A stretch of 64,000 bases of DNA from Clostridia bacterium. Its GTDB lineage: Bacteria; Bacillota; Clostridia; Christensenellales; Aristaeellaceae. Where the stretch lies: contig JAFXJP010000035.1 of assembly GCA_017532155.1 (NCBI GenBank), positions 1 to 64,000 of the forward strand. The letters run 5' to 3'. A program made the translations under genes and the position numbers. The notes below the pieces were generated by a model that saw only the letters and a program-made list of their open reading frames with translations, did no database searches and was not told where the DNA came from. Positions 25,617-36,491 of this stretch are shown here, piece after piece (the first letter of the stretch is position 1; each line of letters starts with the position of its first letter).

Positions 25617-25652
25617 AAAAAAACGGAGAAAGATGAGGCTTTCTCCGTTTAT
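25617..25652 (-). terminator. Intrinsic terminator after the PII-like gene
   Basis: AAACGGAGAAAG (25621-25632) pairs with CTTTCTCCGTTT (25639-25650); the T tract lies on the minus strand (A-run 25613-25620). Confidence 0.85.
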
Positions 25653-25654
25653 GC

Positions 25655-26332
25655 TCAGGCTTCTTCTTCGTCCTCCTGACGCAGACCAACGACCTGCGAT
25701 ACAGGCAGGGAGAAGCAGATGGCGCCGGAGGCTGTATCCGGGCCGACCTGCTCCATGACCGCGCGCATGATGGCGGCTTTTTTCTTGCCTGTTTCCACGA
25801 TGAAGAGCATGTCCTTTTCATCGGCCAGGGAAATGCCCATGAATTTTTCGGGGCGCTGCTTGCCTGTGCCCATAGCGGGCACGATGGTGCCGCCGCCGGC
25901 GCCGGCTTCGCGCGCAACGTTCATGACCTTTTCGCTGTGGCCTTCGTTGCAGACGATGAGGATCAGTTCGTGGGTATATTCAGCCTGCGGCTTTACGCCG
26001 CCTTCGGGCATGCGATCAGTCAACTGCGCCAATGATTTTCCGCCTCCTACGCTTTTGATGGGAATGGACACCATGATGCCGTTGCCGGGAATGTCCATGA
26101 ACATTTTTTTCTTGGCTGTGCGCATGAATTGCCTGGTAGCGTCGGCATCCGCTGCTGTGGCGACGACGGCCTTTTCAGTGGCTGTCAGGCCGTTGGTGAG
26201 CAGATGACGGCTGGTGGCCGTGCCGCGGCCCAGCATGCTCAGGGTGATTTTCGATCCCAGGCTCTTATATAGTTCGGCTATCTCGGCCTTGCGCACGCGG
26301 TCGAGGATGGTTACGACAAAATTCAGCTCCAT
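25655..26332 (-). CDS. PII-like regulatory protein with two tandem domains
   Basis: 225 residues, twice a PII subunit. Both halves follow a PII-like beta-alpha-beta pattern: FVVTILDRVRKAEIAELYKS in the first, and ELILIVCNEGHSEKVMNVAREAGAGGGTI with a GTGKQ segment in the second. Canonical T-loop tyrosine is absent. Such proteins bind nucleotides or small ligands and control a partner. The partner is probably the DUF1538 membrane protein encoded three bases upstream in the same operon. GGAGGT precedes the start, inside the end of the DUF1538 gene. Confidence 0.8.
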   Translation of the reverse strand: MELNFVVTILDRVRKAEIAELYKSLGSKITLSMLGRGTATSRHLLTNGLTATEKAVVATAADADATRQFMRTAKKKMFMDIPGNGIMVSIPIKSVGGGKSLAQLTDRMPEGGVKPQAEYTHELILIVCNEGHSEKVMNVAREAGAGGGTIVPAMGTGKQRPEKFMGISLADEKDMLFIVETGKKKAAIMRAVMEQVGPDTASGAICFSLPVSQVVGLRQEDEEEA

Positions 26333-26335
26333 GCC

Positions 26336-27859
26336 TTACACCTCCCACAGTTCGATCACGTCATAATCGCCGTAAGCGCTGACCGTCTCAACAGGCTCGG
26401 CAGAGCGGGATTTGAAGGTGGAGATAGCGCCCATCACCTGCACGGTGATCAGGGGCATCATCGCAACCAGCGCGACCAGACCGAAGGCGTCGCTCATGAC
26501 ATTGCCGCCGACAGTGGCGCAGGCACCCATGGCAAAGGGCAGCATGAACGTAGCAGTCAAGGGGCCGGAGGCAACGCCGCCCGAGTCAAATGCGATGGCG
26601 GTAAAGGTGGGCGGCACGATGAAGGAAAGCGCCAGCGCCACCGCATAGCCGGGCACCACAAACCACAGGATGGAAAGGCCGGTGATCACGCGCAGCATGC
26701 TCAGGCCCATGGCGCAGGCTACGGCGATGGACAGCGACAGGCGCATGGCCTTTTCGCTGATGGCGCCGGCGGAGAGCTCCTCTACCTGCTTGGTCAGCAC
26801 GTGCACCGCGGGCTCGGCGTTGATGATGAACCAGCCCATCAGCATGGCCAGGGGGATCATCAGATAGCGGAAGCGCGCGTCGGCCATTTTTCCGCCCAGC
26901 ACATAGCCCAGCGAGGAAAAACCCACGTTGGCACCCGTGAGGAAGAGCATCAGGCCGATGCAGGTGTACATTACGCCCACCAGGATGCGCAGGAAGGGCA
27001 CGCGCGGCAGACGCAGGGAGATGACCTGGAAAATGAGGAAGAACACAATGATGGGCAGCAGGGCAACGCCTACTTCCTTCAGGTATTCGGGCAGGGCGTG
27101 AATATATTCATGACCCAATTCGACCGTGTCGGCATGGCTTTGCAAAAGGGCATAGCTGCTGCTTTCCGGGCTGCCGGAATAGATGAAGGACAGCAGCATA
27201 ACTGCAAGGATGGGGCCGACAGAGCACAGCGCAACCAGACCGAAGGAGTCCTGCTGCGCGTTTTCGTCGGTACGGATGGAGGATACGCCCACGCCCAGCG
27301 CCATGATAAACGGAACGGTCATGGGGCCGGTGGTCACGCCGCCGGAGTCGAATGCGACAGAGAGAAAATCGCGGCCGACAAAGATGGCCAGCAGGAAGAC
27401 CGCGCCGTAAAGAATGAGCAGGATTTTGTTAAATGGGATGGCAAAAAGAATGCGCAGCATGCACAACACCAGGCACAATCCAACGCCGACCGATACGGTG
27501 ATGATCAGTACGGTGGTGTCGATGGAGGGCGCGTTGGTGGCCAGCACCGTCAGGTCAGGCTCAGAAATGGTGATGAAGGTGCCTAGCAGGAAGCTGACGG
27601 CAATGATCAGCCAGAGCTTGCGGCTCTTGGTCATGCGGGCGCCCATGTGCGCGCCGATCTGCGACATGGAGGTATCGCTGCCCACGGTGAACAGCGCCAT
27701 GCCGACAATGAGCATCAGCGAGCCGATGAAAAACGCCAGCATCAGGTCGGTTTCTACGGGGATAAAAAGCAGGCACAGCGCTGCCACGATCAATGTGATG
27801 GGCAGCACGGACGCTACGGCTTCCTTGCCTTTTTCAAGGAAAAGCTGTTTTTTTCGCAA
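26336..27859 (-). CDS. DUF1538 membrane protein with two internal repeats
   Basis: 507 residues with about 12-14 hydrophobic helices in two homologous halves. The repeat is seen in FDSGGVTTGPMTVPF and FDSGGVASGPLTATF, and in SFGLVALCSVGP and AFGLVALVAMMP. This is the DUF1538 family, probably a transporter of unknown substrate. A TTG start at 27859 is chosen because AGGAAGGG lies seven bases upstream. A longer TTG start at 27898 has no such site. Cotranscribed with the PII-like gene, three bases apart. Confidence 0.85.
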   Translation of the reverse strand: MRKKQLFLEKGKEAVASVLPITLIVAALCLLFIPVETDLMLAFFIGSLMLIVGMALFTVGSDTSMSQIGAHMGARMTKSRKLWLIIAVSFLLGTFITISEPDLTVLATNAPSIDTTVLIITVSVGVGLCLVLCMLRILFAIPFNKILLILYGAVFLLAIFVGRDFLSVAFDSGGVTTGPMTVPFIMALGVGVSSIRTDENAQQDSFGLVALCSVGPILAVMLLSFIYSGSPESSSYALLQSHADTVELGHEYIHALPEYLKEVGVALLPIIVFFLIFQVISLRLPRVPFLRILVGVMYTCIGLMLFLTGANVGFSSLGYVLGGKMADARFRYLMIPLAMLMGWFIINAEPAVHVLTKQVEELSAGAISEKAMRLSLSIAVACAMGLSMLRVITGLSILWFVVPGYAVALALSFIVPPTFTAIAFDSGGVASGPLTATFMLPFAMGACATVGGNVMSDAFGLVALVAMMPLITVQVMGAISTFKSRSAEPVETVSAYGDYDVIELWEV

Positions 27860-28000
27860 TGTTTTTCCCTTCCTCAGGATCAATATGAAACCCTGCAATT
27901 TGAATTACATTTAATTGGTAGATATTATACCATATTTTTCCTGACTGGTACAGAGAGAAAATGTGACGAAAATAAGACGCAAATACTGCGCATTTGCCTC

Positions 28001-28017
28001 GTGCGCGCGTGCGCGCG
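28001..28017. promoter_or_regulatory. Alternating GC tract upstream of gyrB
   Basis: GTGCGCGCGTGCGCGCG is strictly alternating purine-pyrimidine over 17 bases, a Z-DNA-prone tract. A TATAAT follows at 28021-28026, and the main gyrB promoter lies 20-50 bases further on. It could respond to supercoiling. Confidence 0.45.
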
Positions 28018-28028
28018 TTTTATAATAA

Positions 28029-30098
<2,070 letters not shown>

Positions 30099-30109
30099 GA
30101 GGAGGCCGT

Positions 30110-30718
30110 ATGAAGCGTATTCTTTCTCTTTTGTGCGCGCTGATGCTTGTGTGCGGCGGCGCGCTGGCCGATGATTTTCTGCTGGATCAAACCCTGACGA
30201 TGCTGCAGCTGACGCGGGAAAAAGCGACGCTGGTTGAATTGTACACGGCCGATACTGCCGCGGCCGAGCGCATCGCGCAAGCGATCAGCGGCGAGATCGT
30301 TTCGGTTTCGGTTCTGTGCTTTGACAATGCCGGTGCGTTTGCTCGTTTTGCGCAGATGAGCGGCGAAGAGGTATCCGGGGTGTCGGATGATTTGGCCTCT
30401 GTACTGGATGCTTCGATACCCGCTGCGCTGCTGACGATGCTACAGTCCGCGCTCGGTGCGCAGGAATTGGCCACTGCCAGCATGCTGACGGTTGCCAGCG
30501 TGCATGCCCCGCAGGATGCGGCAGCGGATGCGCTGGCCATCGTGGATTTCGGCACGGAGTATGTGCTGGCGTGCACCTACACGCTTTCGCCTGATGGTGC
30601 GGTCAGCTGCGCAGCGCGGCCTGTGAGCGCCAAATTGAAGGTGCTGGATACGTTTTGTACGTTCTACGGACTGACAGAAGAGCAGATACAGGTTTTTTCC
30701 GGCGAATCGATGAAATAA
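30110..30718 (+). CDS. Secreted protein of unknown function between gyrB and gyrA
   Basis: 202 residues. A signal peptide is clear (MKRILSLLCALMLVCGGALA). The mature part is rich in Ala, Ser, Thr and Asp, with few charged-basic residues and no recognised domain. AGAGGAGG lies before the ATG at 30110, directly after the gyrB stop, so it is read from the gyrB promoter. Larger open frames starting inside gyrB are not used. Its location in a gyrase operon is odd; no functional link is evident. Confidence 0.72.
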   Translation: MKRILSLLCALMLVCGGALADDFLLDQTLTMLQLTREKATLVELYTADTAAAERIAQAISGEIVSVSVLCFDNAGAFARFAQMSGEEVSGVSDDLASVLDASIPAALLTMLQSALGAQELATASMLTVASVHAPQDAAADALAIVDFGTEYVLACTYTLSPDGAVSCAARPVSAKLKVLDTFCTFYGLTEEQIQVFSGESMK

Positions 30719-30749
30719 GTACCAAGAGGATAACGCGCGCTGCGACGCG

Positions 30750-30875
30750 CTACACCTCATTCGGTGCGGTAAACCGCACCACCTTCCCCTCGAGGGGAAG
30801 GCTTTTGGAAGCGTACATCCCATAAGGCTTCCCCTTGAGGGGAAGCTGTCACCGAAGGTGACAGATGAGGTGTAG
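30750..30875. repeat. Full palindromic element with CTACACCTCAT ends
   Basis: CTACACCTCAT (30750-30760) and ATGAGGTGTAG (30865-30875) bound 126 bases. Inside lie a 20-base perfect palindrome (30782-30801, centre CTCGAG), a second very similar hairpin GCTTCCCC/GGGGAAGC (30827-30846), and CTGTCACC/GGTGACAG (30846-30864). GC hairpins extend it on both sides. It sits between the secreted protein gene and gyrA and must be transcribed with them unless it terminates. Confidence 0.8.
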
Positions 30876-30926
30876 CCGCTCGCAAGCGGCGCTGCCTCTT
30901 CGTCGCCCCTGAAAGGAATGGATCAC

Positions 30927-33401
30927 ATGAGCGATATTCAGGATCGCCTGATACCGATTAACCTGGAACAGGAAATGCAGAAATCCTTCATTTCCTACGC
31001 CATGGCTGTTATTATCAACCGCGCGCTGCCCGATGTGCGCGACGGTCTCAAGCCCGTGCATCGCCGCATTCTCTATGCGATGAACGAACTGGGCATGACG
31101 CCTGACAAGCCCTACCGCAAGAGCGCGCGTATCGTCGGCGACGTACTGGGTAAATATCATCCCCACGGCGACAGCGCGGTGTACGACGCCATGGTGCGCC
31201 TGGCGCAGGATTTCTCCACGCGCTATATGCTGGTGGAGGGCCAGGGTAACTTCGGCTCTGTGGACGGCGACGGCGCCGCTGCCATGCGTTATACCGAAGC
31301 GCGCATGGCTAAGATCACCACGCACCTGATCGGCGAGATCGATAAGGATACCGTCGATTTCATGCCCAACTTTGACGAAACGCTGATGCAGCCCACCGTC
31401 CTGCCCAGCCGCTTCCCCAATCTGCTGGTGAACGGCACCTCGGGCATTGCCGTCGGTATGGCGACCAACATCCCGCCGCATAACCTGCGCGAGACGATCA
31501 ACGCCGCCATCTGCCTGATGGATAATCCCGATGCGACGCTGGATGACCTGATGGAGCACATCAAGGGCCCGGACTTCCCCACCGGCGGCGTGATTTTGGG
31601 CCGCACGGGCATCCGCGAGGCCTATCATACCGGCCGCGGCCGCATCATCGTGCGCGCCAAATCCGAAATTGAAACGCTGCCCAACGGCCGCGACCGCATT
31701 GTCATCACCGAGATTCCCTATGCCGTCAACAAGGCCAAGCTGGTGGAGAAAATCGCCGAGCTTGTGCATGAAAAGAAGCTGGAGGGCATCAGCGATATCC
31801 GCGATGAGTCCGACCGCAACGGTATGCGCGTGGTCATTGACCTCAAGCGCGACGTGCAGCCGCAGGTGGTGCTTAACTATCTGTACAAGCACACCCAGCT
31901 GCAGGATACCTTCGGCGTGATCATGCTGGCGCTGGTGCACGGCGAGCCCAAGGTGCTCTCTCTGCGCGATATGCTGTACTGGTACATCGAGCATCAGAAG
32001 GACGTTGTCACCCGTCGCACCAAGTACGACCTGGATAAGAGCCTGGCGCGCGCGCACATCTTGGAGGGCCTGCTCAAGGCGCTGGATAATATCGACGAAA
32101 TCGTGCATATTATCCGCCACAGCAAGGATCAGGCTTCTGCCAAGGCTGAATTGATCGCCCGCTTTGATTTCTCTGACAAGCAGGCGCAGGCGATTCTGGA
32201 TATGCGTCTGGGACGCCTGACCAACCTCGAATCCGATAAGCTGCTGGCTGAGTATCAGGAGCTTGAAAAGACCATTGCCTATTTGCGCTCCATCCTGGCG
32301 GACGAAAAGCTTTTGCTGTCTGTCATCAAGGATGAGCTTTCCGTCATTCGCGATAAGTTCGGCGATGACCGCCGCACGGAGATTTCCTCTGTGGCGTGCG
32401 AAATTGACGTGGCTGATCTGATCGCTGTGGACGATATGGTGGTAACGCTGACGCACTTTGGCTACGTCAAGCGCCTCTCCAAGTCCACCTACCGAGCGCA
32501 GCATCGCGGCGGCAGGGGCGTGACGGGCCAGAGCCTGCGCGAAGAGGACTATGCCGAGCAGATTCGTGTGGTGAACTCGCATGAGGATATCATGTTCTTT
32601 ACCAACCGCGGCCGCTGCTACATGATCAAGTGCTATGAGATCCCCGAGTGCGGCCGTACGGCACGCGGCACGGCGATCATCAATCTGTTGCAGCTGCAGT
32701 CGGGCGAAAAGGTGACCACCATGATCCCGATGCCTCAGCTGGCGGAGGGCCACTTCCTGATGATGGCCACCAAGCAGGGCCTGATCAAGAAGACGGCGCT
32801 GGATGAATTCACCAACCTGCGCAAGAGCGGCCTGATTGCCATCATCCTGCGCGATGACGACGAGCTGGTATCCGTTGAGCTGACCGACGGCAACCGCAAC
32901 CTGCTGATGGCCAGCCACTTTGGCCGCGCGATTCGCTTCAACGAGGCGGATGTGCGCCCCATGGGCCGCGCCAGCCAGGGCGTGCGCAGTATGAAGCTCA
33001 AGCCTGAAGACGCAGTCATCTCCATGTGCGTGGTGAATGAGGACGAAAAGGTGCTCGCCATCACGGAGAACGGCTACGGCAAGCGCACCGAGCCCGACGA
33101 ATACCGCGAGCAGGGTCGCGGCGGTCAAGGCGTGACGGCCATGAACCTCACCGACAAGACGGGCCTTCTGGCTGCGCAGCTGATGGTGCGCGATGACGAG
33201 GACATCATCCTCATCACCGACGACGGCACGGTCATCCGCACGGGCGTTGACGCCATTCGCGTTTGCGGCCGCACCACGCAGGGCGTAAGGCTCATGCGCG
33301 TGGCGGAGGGCAGCCGCATTGTGGGCGTTGCCCGTGCTGACAAGGAAGAGGAAGAAGAGACTGTTGAGGAGACAGCGGAGGCTTCTGAAACCGAGGAGTA
33401 A
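30927..33401 (+). CDS. gyrA: DNA gyrase subunit A
   Basis: 824 residues. It cuts and rejoins DNA in the gyrase heterotetramer. With the ATG at 30927 the numbering matches E. coli: catalytic Tyr122 in MRYTEAR, Ser83 and Asp87 in GDSAVYD. So both quinolone-site residues are wild type. The C-terminal domain has the GyrA-box GRGGQGV and several beta-pinwheel repeats (GRTARGT, GRASQGV, GRTTQGV). The tail is acidic. AAAGGA is nine bases upstream; an ATG nine bases earlier touches it. A composite repeat follows. Confidence 0.97.
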   Translation: MSDIQDRLIPINLEQEMQKSFISYAMAVIINRALPDVRDGLKPVHRRILYAMNELGMTPDKPYRKSARIVGDVLGKYHPHGDSAVYDAMVRLAQDFSTRYMLVEGQGNFGSVDGDGAAAMRYTEARMAKITTHLIGEIDKDTVDFMPNFDETLMQPTVLPSRFPNLLVNGTSGIAVGMATNIPPHNLRETINAAICLMDNPDATLDDLMEHIKGPDFPTGGVILGRTGIREAYHTGRGRIIVRAKSEIETLPNGRDRIVITEIPYAVNKAKLVEKIAELVHEKKLEGISDIRDESDRNGMRVVIDLKRDVQPQVVLNYLYKHTQLQDTFGVIMLALVHGEPKVLSLRDMLYWYIEHQKDVVTRRTKYDLDKSLARAHILEGLLKALDNIDEIVHIIRHSKDQASAKAELIARFDFSDKQAQAILDMRLGRLTNLESDKLLAEYQELEKTIAYLRSILADEKLLLSVIKDELSVIRDKFGDDRRTEISSVACEIDVADLIAVDDMVVTLTHFGYVKRLSKSTYRAQHRGGRGVTGQSLREEDYAEQIRVVNSHEDIMFFTNRGRCYMIKCYEIPECGRTARGTAIINLLQLQSGEKVTTMIPMPQLAEGHFLMMATKQGLIKKTALDEFTNLRKSGLIAIILRDDDELVSVELTDGNRNLLMASHFGRAIRFNEADVRPMGRASQGVRSMKLKPEDAVISMCVVNEDEKVLAITENGYGKRTEPDEYREQGRGGQGVTAMNLTDKTGLLAAQLMVRDDEDIILITDDGTVIRTGVDAIRVCGRTTQGVRLMRVAEGSRIVGVARADKEEEEETVEETAEASETEE

Positions 33402-33404
33402 GGG

Positions 33405-33940
33405 ACGGGGGAGACGTTACTTTCTTTGCGTCAAAGAAAGTAACAAAGAAACCAGTCGTTTATGTTTGCTGGCTGCTGTTTTGTCGCGGCAGTCTGTATG
33501 AAAAAGGGGACTGAATCCGAGTGTGCGAGCAAGCTCGCCCTTCGGCTTCAGTCTCCTTTTTCAGTTTGCTAAAGCAAACCCGCGGAGCGCAGCTCCGCGG
33601 ACTGCCGCTTTGGTACGGGGTGCGTTTGGGCGGCGCCGTTTTTGCTGCGGCAAAAACGAGCGGGAGGGTACGCCGCAGCGGCGGCGCGATAGTGAGGCCC
33701 GCGCTCGCAACCATCCAACTGCGCGGCAGGCCGATCACGCTCCGCGTGATCGGGCCCGCTTCAGCGGGCAAGAAAAAGGATCTGAAGCCGAGGGACGAGC
33801 TTGCTCGTACATTCGGATTTCAGACCCTTTTTCGTATCGCCTGCCGCAGCATTTACGCACACAAAAACGCAGGTTTTCGAGAGAGCTCGAGGGAGGCTTT
33901 TGCCTTCAAAAGCCGTCCCTCGAACGTCCCCCTCCCCTTG
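33405..33940. repeat. Composite hairpin repeat, copy 3 (type A arm plus inverted type B arm)
   Basis: No gene seen. The left tip is GTTACTTTCTTTG-cgt-CAAAGAAAGTAAC (33416-33444). Then come an AAAAAGG hairpin with inner GCGAGCAAGCTCGC, CGCGGAG/CTCCGCG, GTTTTTGC/GCAAAAAC, GATCACGC/GCGTGATC and GCCCGCT/AGCGGGC hairpins. A reversed AAAAAGG arm with GACGAGCTTGCTCGT follows. The right tip is TCGAGGGA...TCCCTCGA around GGCTTTT/AAAAGCC (33887-33923). It is the mirror arrangement of the copy at 20.7 kb. Confidence 0.85.
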
Positions 33941-33966
33941 AAAGATTTACCTTCATGCGCTATAAT
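33938..33966 (+). promoter_or_regulatory. Promoter of the beta-propeller-like gene
   Basis: TTGAAA (33938-33943), 17-base spacer, TATAAT (33961-33966). It begins exactly at the end of the composite repeat. Confidence 0.8.
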
Positions 33967-34003
33967 AAACCCATCCTGATTCGTATGAAAGGAGTATATT
34001 CCT

Positions 34004-35089
34004 ATGAAATTTGACGCAAAAACCGGCCTGGCGCTGGAGCTTTACGGCGGCAGCTGGCCCGAGCCGGCGGGGCATCTGCAGGGCGCAGTGGCGGATGACG
34101 AAAACAAATATCTGTACATGTCCTTTACCGACCGGCTGGTGAAGGTGGATATGCATACGGGTGAGATCGTAGGCAGCGTGACGGGCCTGCTTGCCGGCAG
34201 CATTTATGGCGGCGGCGCGCATCTGGGCGATCTGGCCTTCCGCGACGGCAAGGTGTACGGGTCGCTGGAGTATAAGGCGACGGAAAAGTTTTATATCGCG
34301 GTATTTGACGTGAGCAAGATCACCGGCATGGATATTGATTATAAAACGCCCGGCGTGCTGACGACCATGTATATGGAAGAGGTCGTGAAGGATTATCAGG
34401 ATGAGCTGGACGCGGGCGAGCATATCAACGGCCATGTGACGCTGGGGCATAAGCACGGCTGCTCGGGCATTGACGGCATCACCTTTGGCCCGCTGCCCGG
34501 CGATAACAGCGGCAAAATATATATGACGGTGGCTTACGGCGTGTACCGTCACGAGGAGCGCACGGATAACGACTATCAGGTGATCCTTGCCTTTGATCCC
34601 GATCAGTTTGAGGGCGCGTATTTTGATCAGAACAATCCCCATGAGATTGGCCCGAAGCTGTATAAGAAGATGTTTGCCTTTACTGGAAATACCTCTTACG
34701 GCGTGCAGAATCTGGAATATGACCGTGTGACGGGCGATTACTGGATGATTGTGTACGAGGGCCGCAAGGAAGGATTTGATAACCGCCCGGTGTATGTGCT
34801 GGACGGCAAAAAGGCGCCGGTGGAAATGGAGCTCAGGCTTGGCCGCGAGCAGGTGTACGGCACGGTGCGCGGCGAGGTATTGAGCCTCAAGGAGGCCGGT
34901 ACGCTGCATGAGGCAAGCGGCGTGTGGGGCATCCCGCAGATGCCGCTGACGGCGGACAAGGGCTTTATCTCGCTGGGCAATGATTATTTTTATGTTGCCG
35001 ACGCGGGCAAGAAGGATGACATGCAGTATGGCTATATGCGCCTGATGAAGCTCGACCGCACGGATTACACCTTCCACTGCGTTGAATAA
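34004..35089 (+). CDS. Beta-propeller-like protein of unknown function
   Basis: 361 residues, no signal peptide. Repeated short beta units suggest a propeller: AVADDENKYLYMSFTDRLVKVD, KVYGSLEYKATEKFYIAVFD, KIYMTVAYGVYR, YWMIVYEG, and YFYVADAG. GHKHGCSGIDGITFGP has His and Cys residues that might bind metal. No enzyme family was recognised. AAAGGAG precedes the start and a consensus promoter lies upstream. It is alone; a 16-base perfect palindrome and a weak terminator follow. Confidence 0.72.
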   Translation: MKFDAKTGLALELYGGSWPEPAGHLQGAVADDENKYLYMSFTDRLVKVDMHTGEIVGSVTGLLAGSIYGGGAHLGDLAFRDGKVYGSLEYKATEKFYIAVFDVSKITGMDIDYKTPGVLTTMYMEEVVKDYQDELDAGEHINGHVTLGHKHGCSGIDGITFGPLPGDNSGKIYMTVAYGVYRHEERTDNDYQVILAFDPDQFEGAYFDQNNPHEIGPKLYKKMFAFTGNTSYGVQNLEYDRVTGDYWMIVYEGRKEGFDNRPVYVLDGKKAPVEMELRLGREQVYGTVRGEVLSLKEAGTLHEASGVWGIPQMPLTADKGFISLGNDYFYVADAGKKDDMQYGYMRLMKLDRTDYTFHCVE

Positions 35090-35105
35090 TTGTATAATTA
35101 TACAA
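35090..35105. promoter_or_regulatory. 16-base perfect AT palindrome
   Basis: TTGTATAATTATACAA begins one base after the stop of the propeller-like gene. It may be a protein-binding site or a weak hairpin; no T-tract of a terminator follows. Confidence 0.4.
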
Positions 35106-35155
35106 AATAAAACGGTTTCACGAAACAATATAAAATAGCAAAAACAATATCGATA

Positions 35156-35194
35156 ACGCCGGTATAAGTGATTAAATGCGCTTTACCGGCGTTT
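35156..35194 (+). terminator. Probable terminator before the ArsR gene
   Basis: AACGCCGGTA (about 35156-35165) pairs with TTACCGGCGTT (about 35182-35192) over a loop of about 16 bases, followed by TGATTTT. Confidence 0.55.
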
Positions 35195-35202
35195 GATTTT
35201 GC

Positions 35203-35231
35203 TTGACAATACGGCCTGCGAAGAATATAAT
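35203..35231 (+). promoter_or_regulatory. Consensus promoter of the ArsR-family gene
   Basis: TTGACA (35203-35208), 17-base spacer, TATAAT (35226-35231). A strong promoter with an operator placed just downstream. Confidence 0.85.
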
Positions 35232-35244
35232 GAATGTAACATAA

Positions 35245-35262
35245 TTATGCAGATTTGCATAA
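35245..35262. promoter_or_regulatory. Operator palindrome TTATGCA-N4-TGCATAA
   Basis: A perfect 7-base inverted repeat with a 4-base centre, about 14 bases after the -10. A repressor bound here would block the start of transcription, typical for ArsR/SmtB autoregulation. Confidence 0.65.
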
Positions 35263-35276
35263 AGGGAGGCGGCAGC

Positions 35277-35585
35277 GTGGACGCAAGACAGGTCAGCTTG
35301 ATGTTCAAAGCCCTCAGCGACGAGGCGCGTGTGAACATCATTTACCAGCTGATGGAAGGCGAGCAGTGCGCGTGCAATCTGCTCAAAAAGCAGAAGCTGA
35401 CGCAGCCTACACTGGCCTACCATATGCAGATTTTGTGCAAATCCGGTTTGGTGGAAAGCCAGCGCATCGGCCGCTGGACACACTACGCGTTGTCCCAGAA
35501 GGGGATGGCCGAGGCGCAGAAAATCACCCAGACGATCCTTCATGCTGCAGAGAAAGAGCCCTTCTGCAATGCAAGCTGCTGTTGA
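35277..35585 (+). CDS. ArsR/SmtB-family repressor
   Basis: 102 residues with a GTG start six bases after GGGAGG. It is a winged helix-turn-helix protein: LSDEARVNIIYQL, then TQPTLAYHMQILCKSGLVESQ as recognition helix, and RWTHYALS as wing. A CAC pair in the helix before (EGEQCACNLL) lies where ArsR binds arsenite, and the tail FCNASCC adds three more cysteines. So it may sense a thiophilic metal or metalloid. No ars or metal efflux genes are adjacent. An inverted repeat at its promoter suggests self-control. Confidence 0.88.
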   Translation: MDARQVSLMFKALSDEARVNIIYQLMEGEQCACNLLKKQKLTQPTLAYHMQILCKSGLVESQRIGRWTHYALSQKGMAEAQKITQTILHAAEKEPFCNASCC

Positions 35586-35696
35586 AAGAACAGCAGCGTT
35601 TTGATTGGCATGCGAAAATATTACGTTTTATTAATGGAAATGTAACAAATTTTATGCAACTAAAAAGCTGTTGTAATGTAGTTCATCCTTTCGTCG

Positions 35697-35726
35697 TTGA
35701 TGAAGAATGTTTCCATATGTTATGAT
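35697..35726 (+). promoter_or_regulatory. Promoter of the FMN-binding-like gene
   Basis: TTGATG (35697-35702), 18-base spacer, TATGAT (35721-35726), about 58 bases before the start. Confidence 0.5.
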
Positions 35727-35783
35727 TTTCAAACAATGAGCTGCACCAGACAGCGGCTCAAAAAACGAAAGGATGAAACCTCC

Positions 35784-36296
35784 ATGAAAAAGATCGTTGC
35801 TTTGCTGCTCGTGCTGGTACTGTGCATGGGCATGACCTCCGCCATGGCTGACAAGCTGGGCTCCTACATGTACACCAACGTGTCCAAGGCCAATGCTGCC
35901 GGCGAAAAGGACGGCGCCTATCAGGCCGACACCACCATCTGCGCTGTCGTACTGGATGACAATGGCGTGATCAAGATGGTTAAGTTTGACGTTGTGCAGG
36001 TGAAGCTGGGCTTCACTGCCGCCGGCGCCTGCACCGTGGAAGCTGGCACCGTGATCGCCTCCAAGGAAGAGCTGAAGGACGGCTACGGCATGCGCAAGGC
36101 TTCCCCCATCGGCAAGGAATGGTTCGAACAGGTTGCGGCTCTGGAAGCCTGGTGCGTTGGCAAGACCCTGGATCAGGTGATGGCTGCTCCCCTCGAAGGC
36201 GGCAAGCCCACTGATGCTGACCTGGTGACCGGCTGCACCATGACCGTGACCGACTATCTGTACGCGCTGCAGAAGGCCGTTGAACTGGCGAAGTAA
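35784..36296 (+). CDS. Secreted FMN-binding-domain-like protein
   Basis: 170 residues. The signal peptide is MKKIVALLLVLVLCMGMTSAMA. The mature part has the outline of an FMN-binding domain: DGAYQADTTICAVVLDDNGVI strands at the front, a KEWFEQVAALEAW helix, and at the end DADLVTGCTMTVTDYLYAL. TGCT stands where flavinylated domains have (S/T)GAT, followed by the usual helix. So it may receive FMN from ApbE, but the Ala-to-Cys change leaves this open. It has its own promoter and terminator and lies just upstream of the apbE-rnf operon. Confidence 0.72.
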   Translation: MKKIVALLLVLVLCMGMTSAMADKLGSYMYTNVSKANAAGEKDGAYQADTTICAVVLDDNGVIKMVKFDVVQVKLGFTAAGACTVEAGTVIASKEELKDGYGMRKASPIGKEWFEQVAALEAWCVGKTLDQVMAAPLEGGKPTDADLVTGCTMTVTDYLYALQKAVELAK

Positions 36297-36312
36297 TTTC
36301 ATAGCGACACAA

Positions 36313-36343
36313 AAAAAGGAACGCTGCGGCGTTCCTTTTTTTG
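36313..36343 (+). terminator. Intrinsic terminator
   Basis: AGGAACGC (36317-36324), TGCG, GCGTTCCT (36329-36336), then seven T. Confidence 0.9.
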
Positions 36344-36414
36344 TGCTGCTGTATTTGGGGAAATTTGCTATATAAAAAGGAAAGAACTTTATCGATATTA
36401 TATGCCGGATGACC

Positions 36415-36444
36415 TTGCCAAAGATGCTTGCAACGTGATACAAT
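36415..36444 (+). promoter_or_regulatory. Promoter of the apbE-rnf operon
   Basis: TTGCCA (36415-36420), 18-base spacer, TACAAT (36439-36444), 47 bases before apbE. No FMN riboswitch (RFN) features were seen between promoter and gene. No other strong promoter was noticed before rnfC. Confidence 0.6.
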
Positions 36445-36491
36445 ATACGTTGACGGCATAGGCCGTTAAGGAAGAATGTCGGAGGAAACGC

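Noticed and set aside
31150-31220. Quinolone-resistance mutations in gyrA
   Set aside because: Ser83 and Asp87 (E. coli numbering) are both unchanged.
30849-33128. A 759-codon open frame antisense to gyrA
   Set aside because: gyrA is unmistakable; the antisense frame reflects third-position GC bias.
36297-36491. FMN riboswitch in front of apbE
   Set aside because: The space has a terminator of the previous gene, a promoter and a short leader; the conserved RFN core was not recognised.
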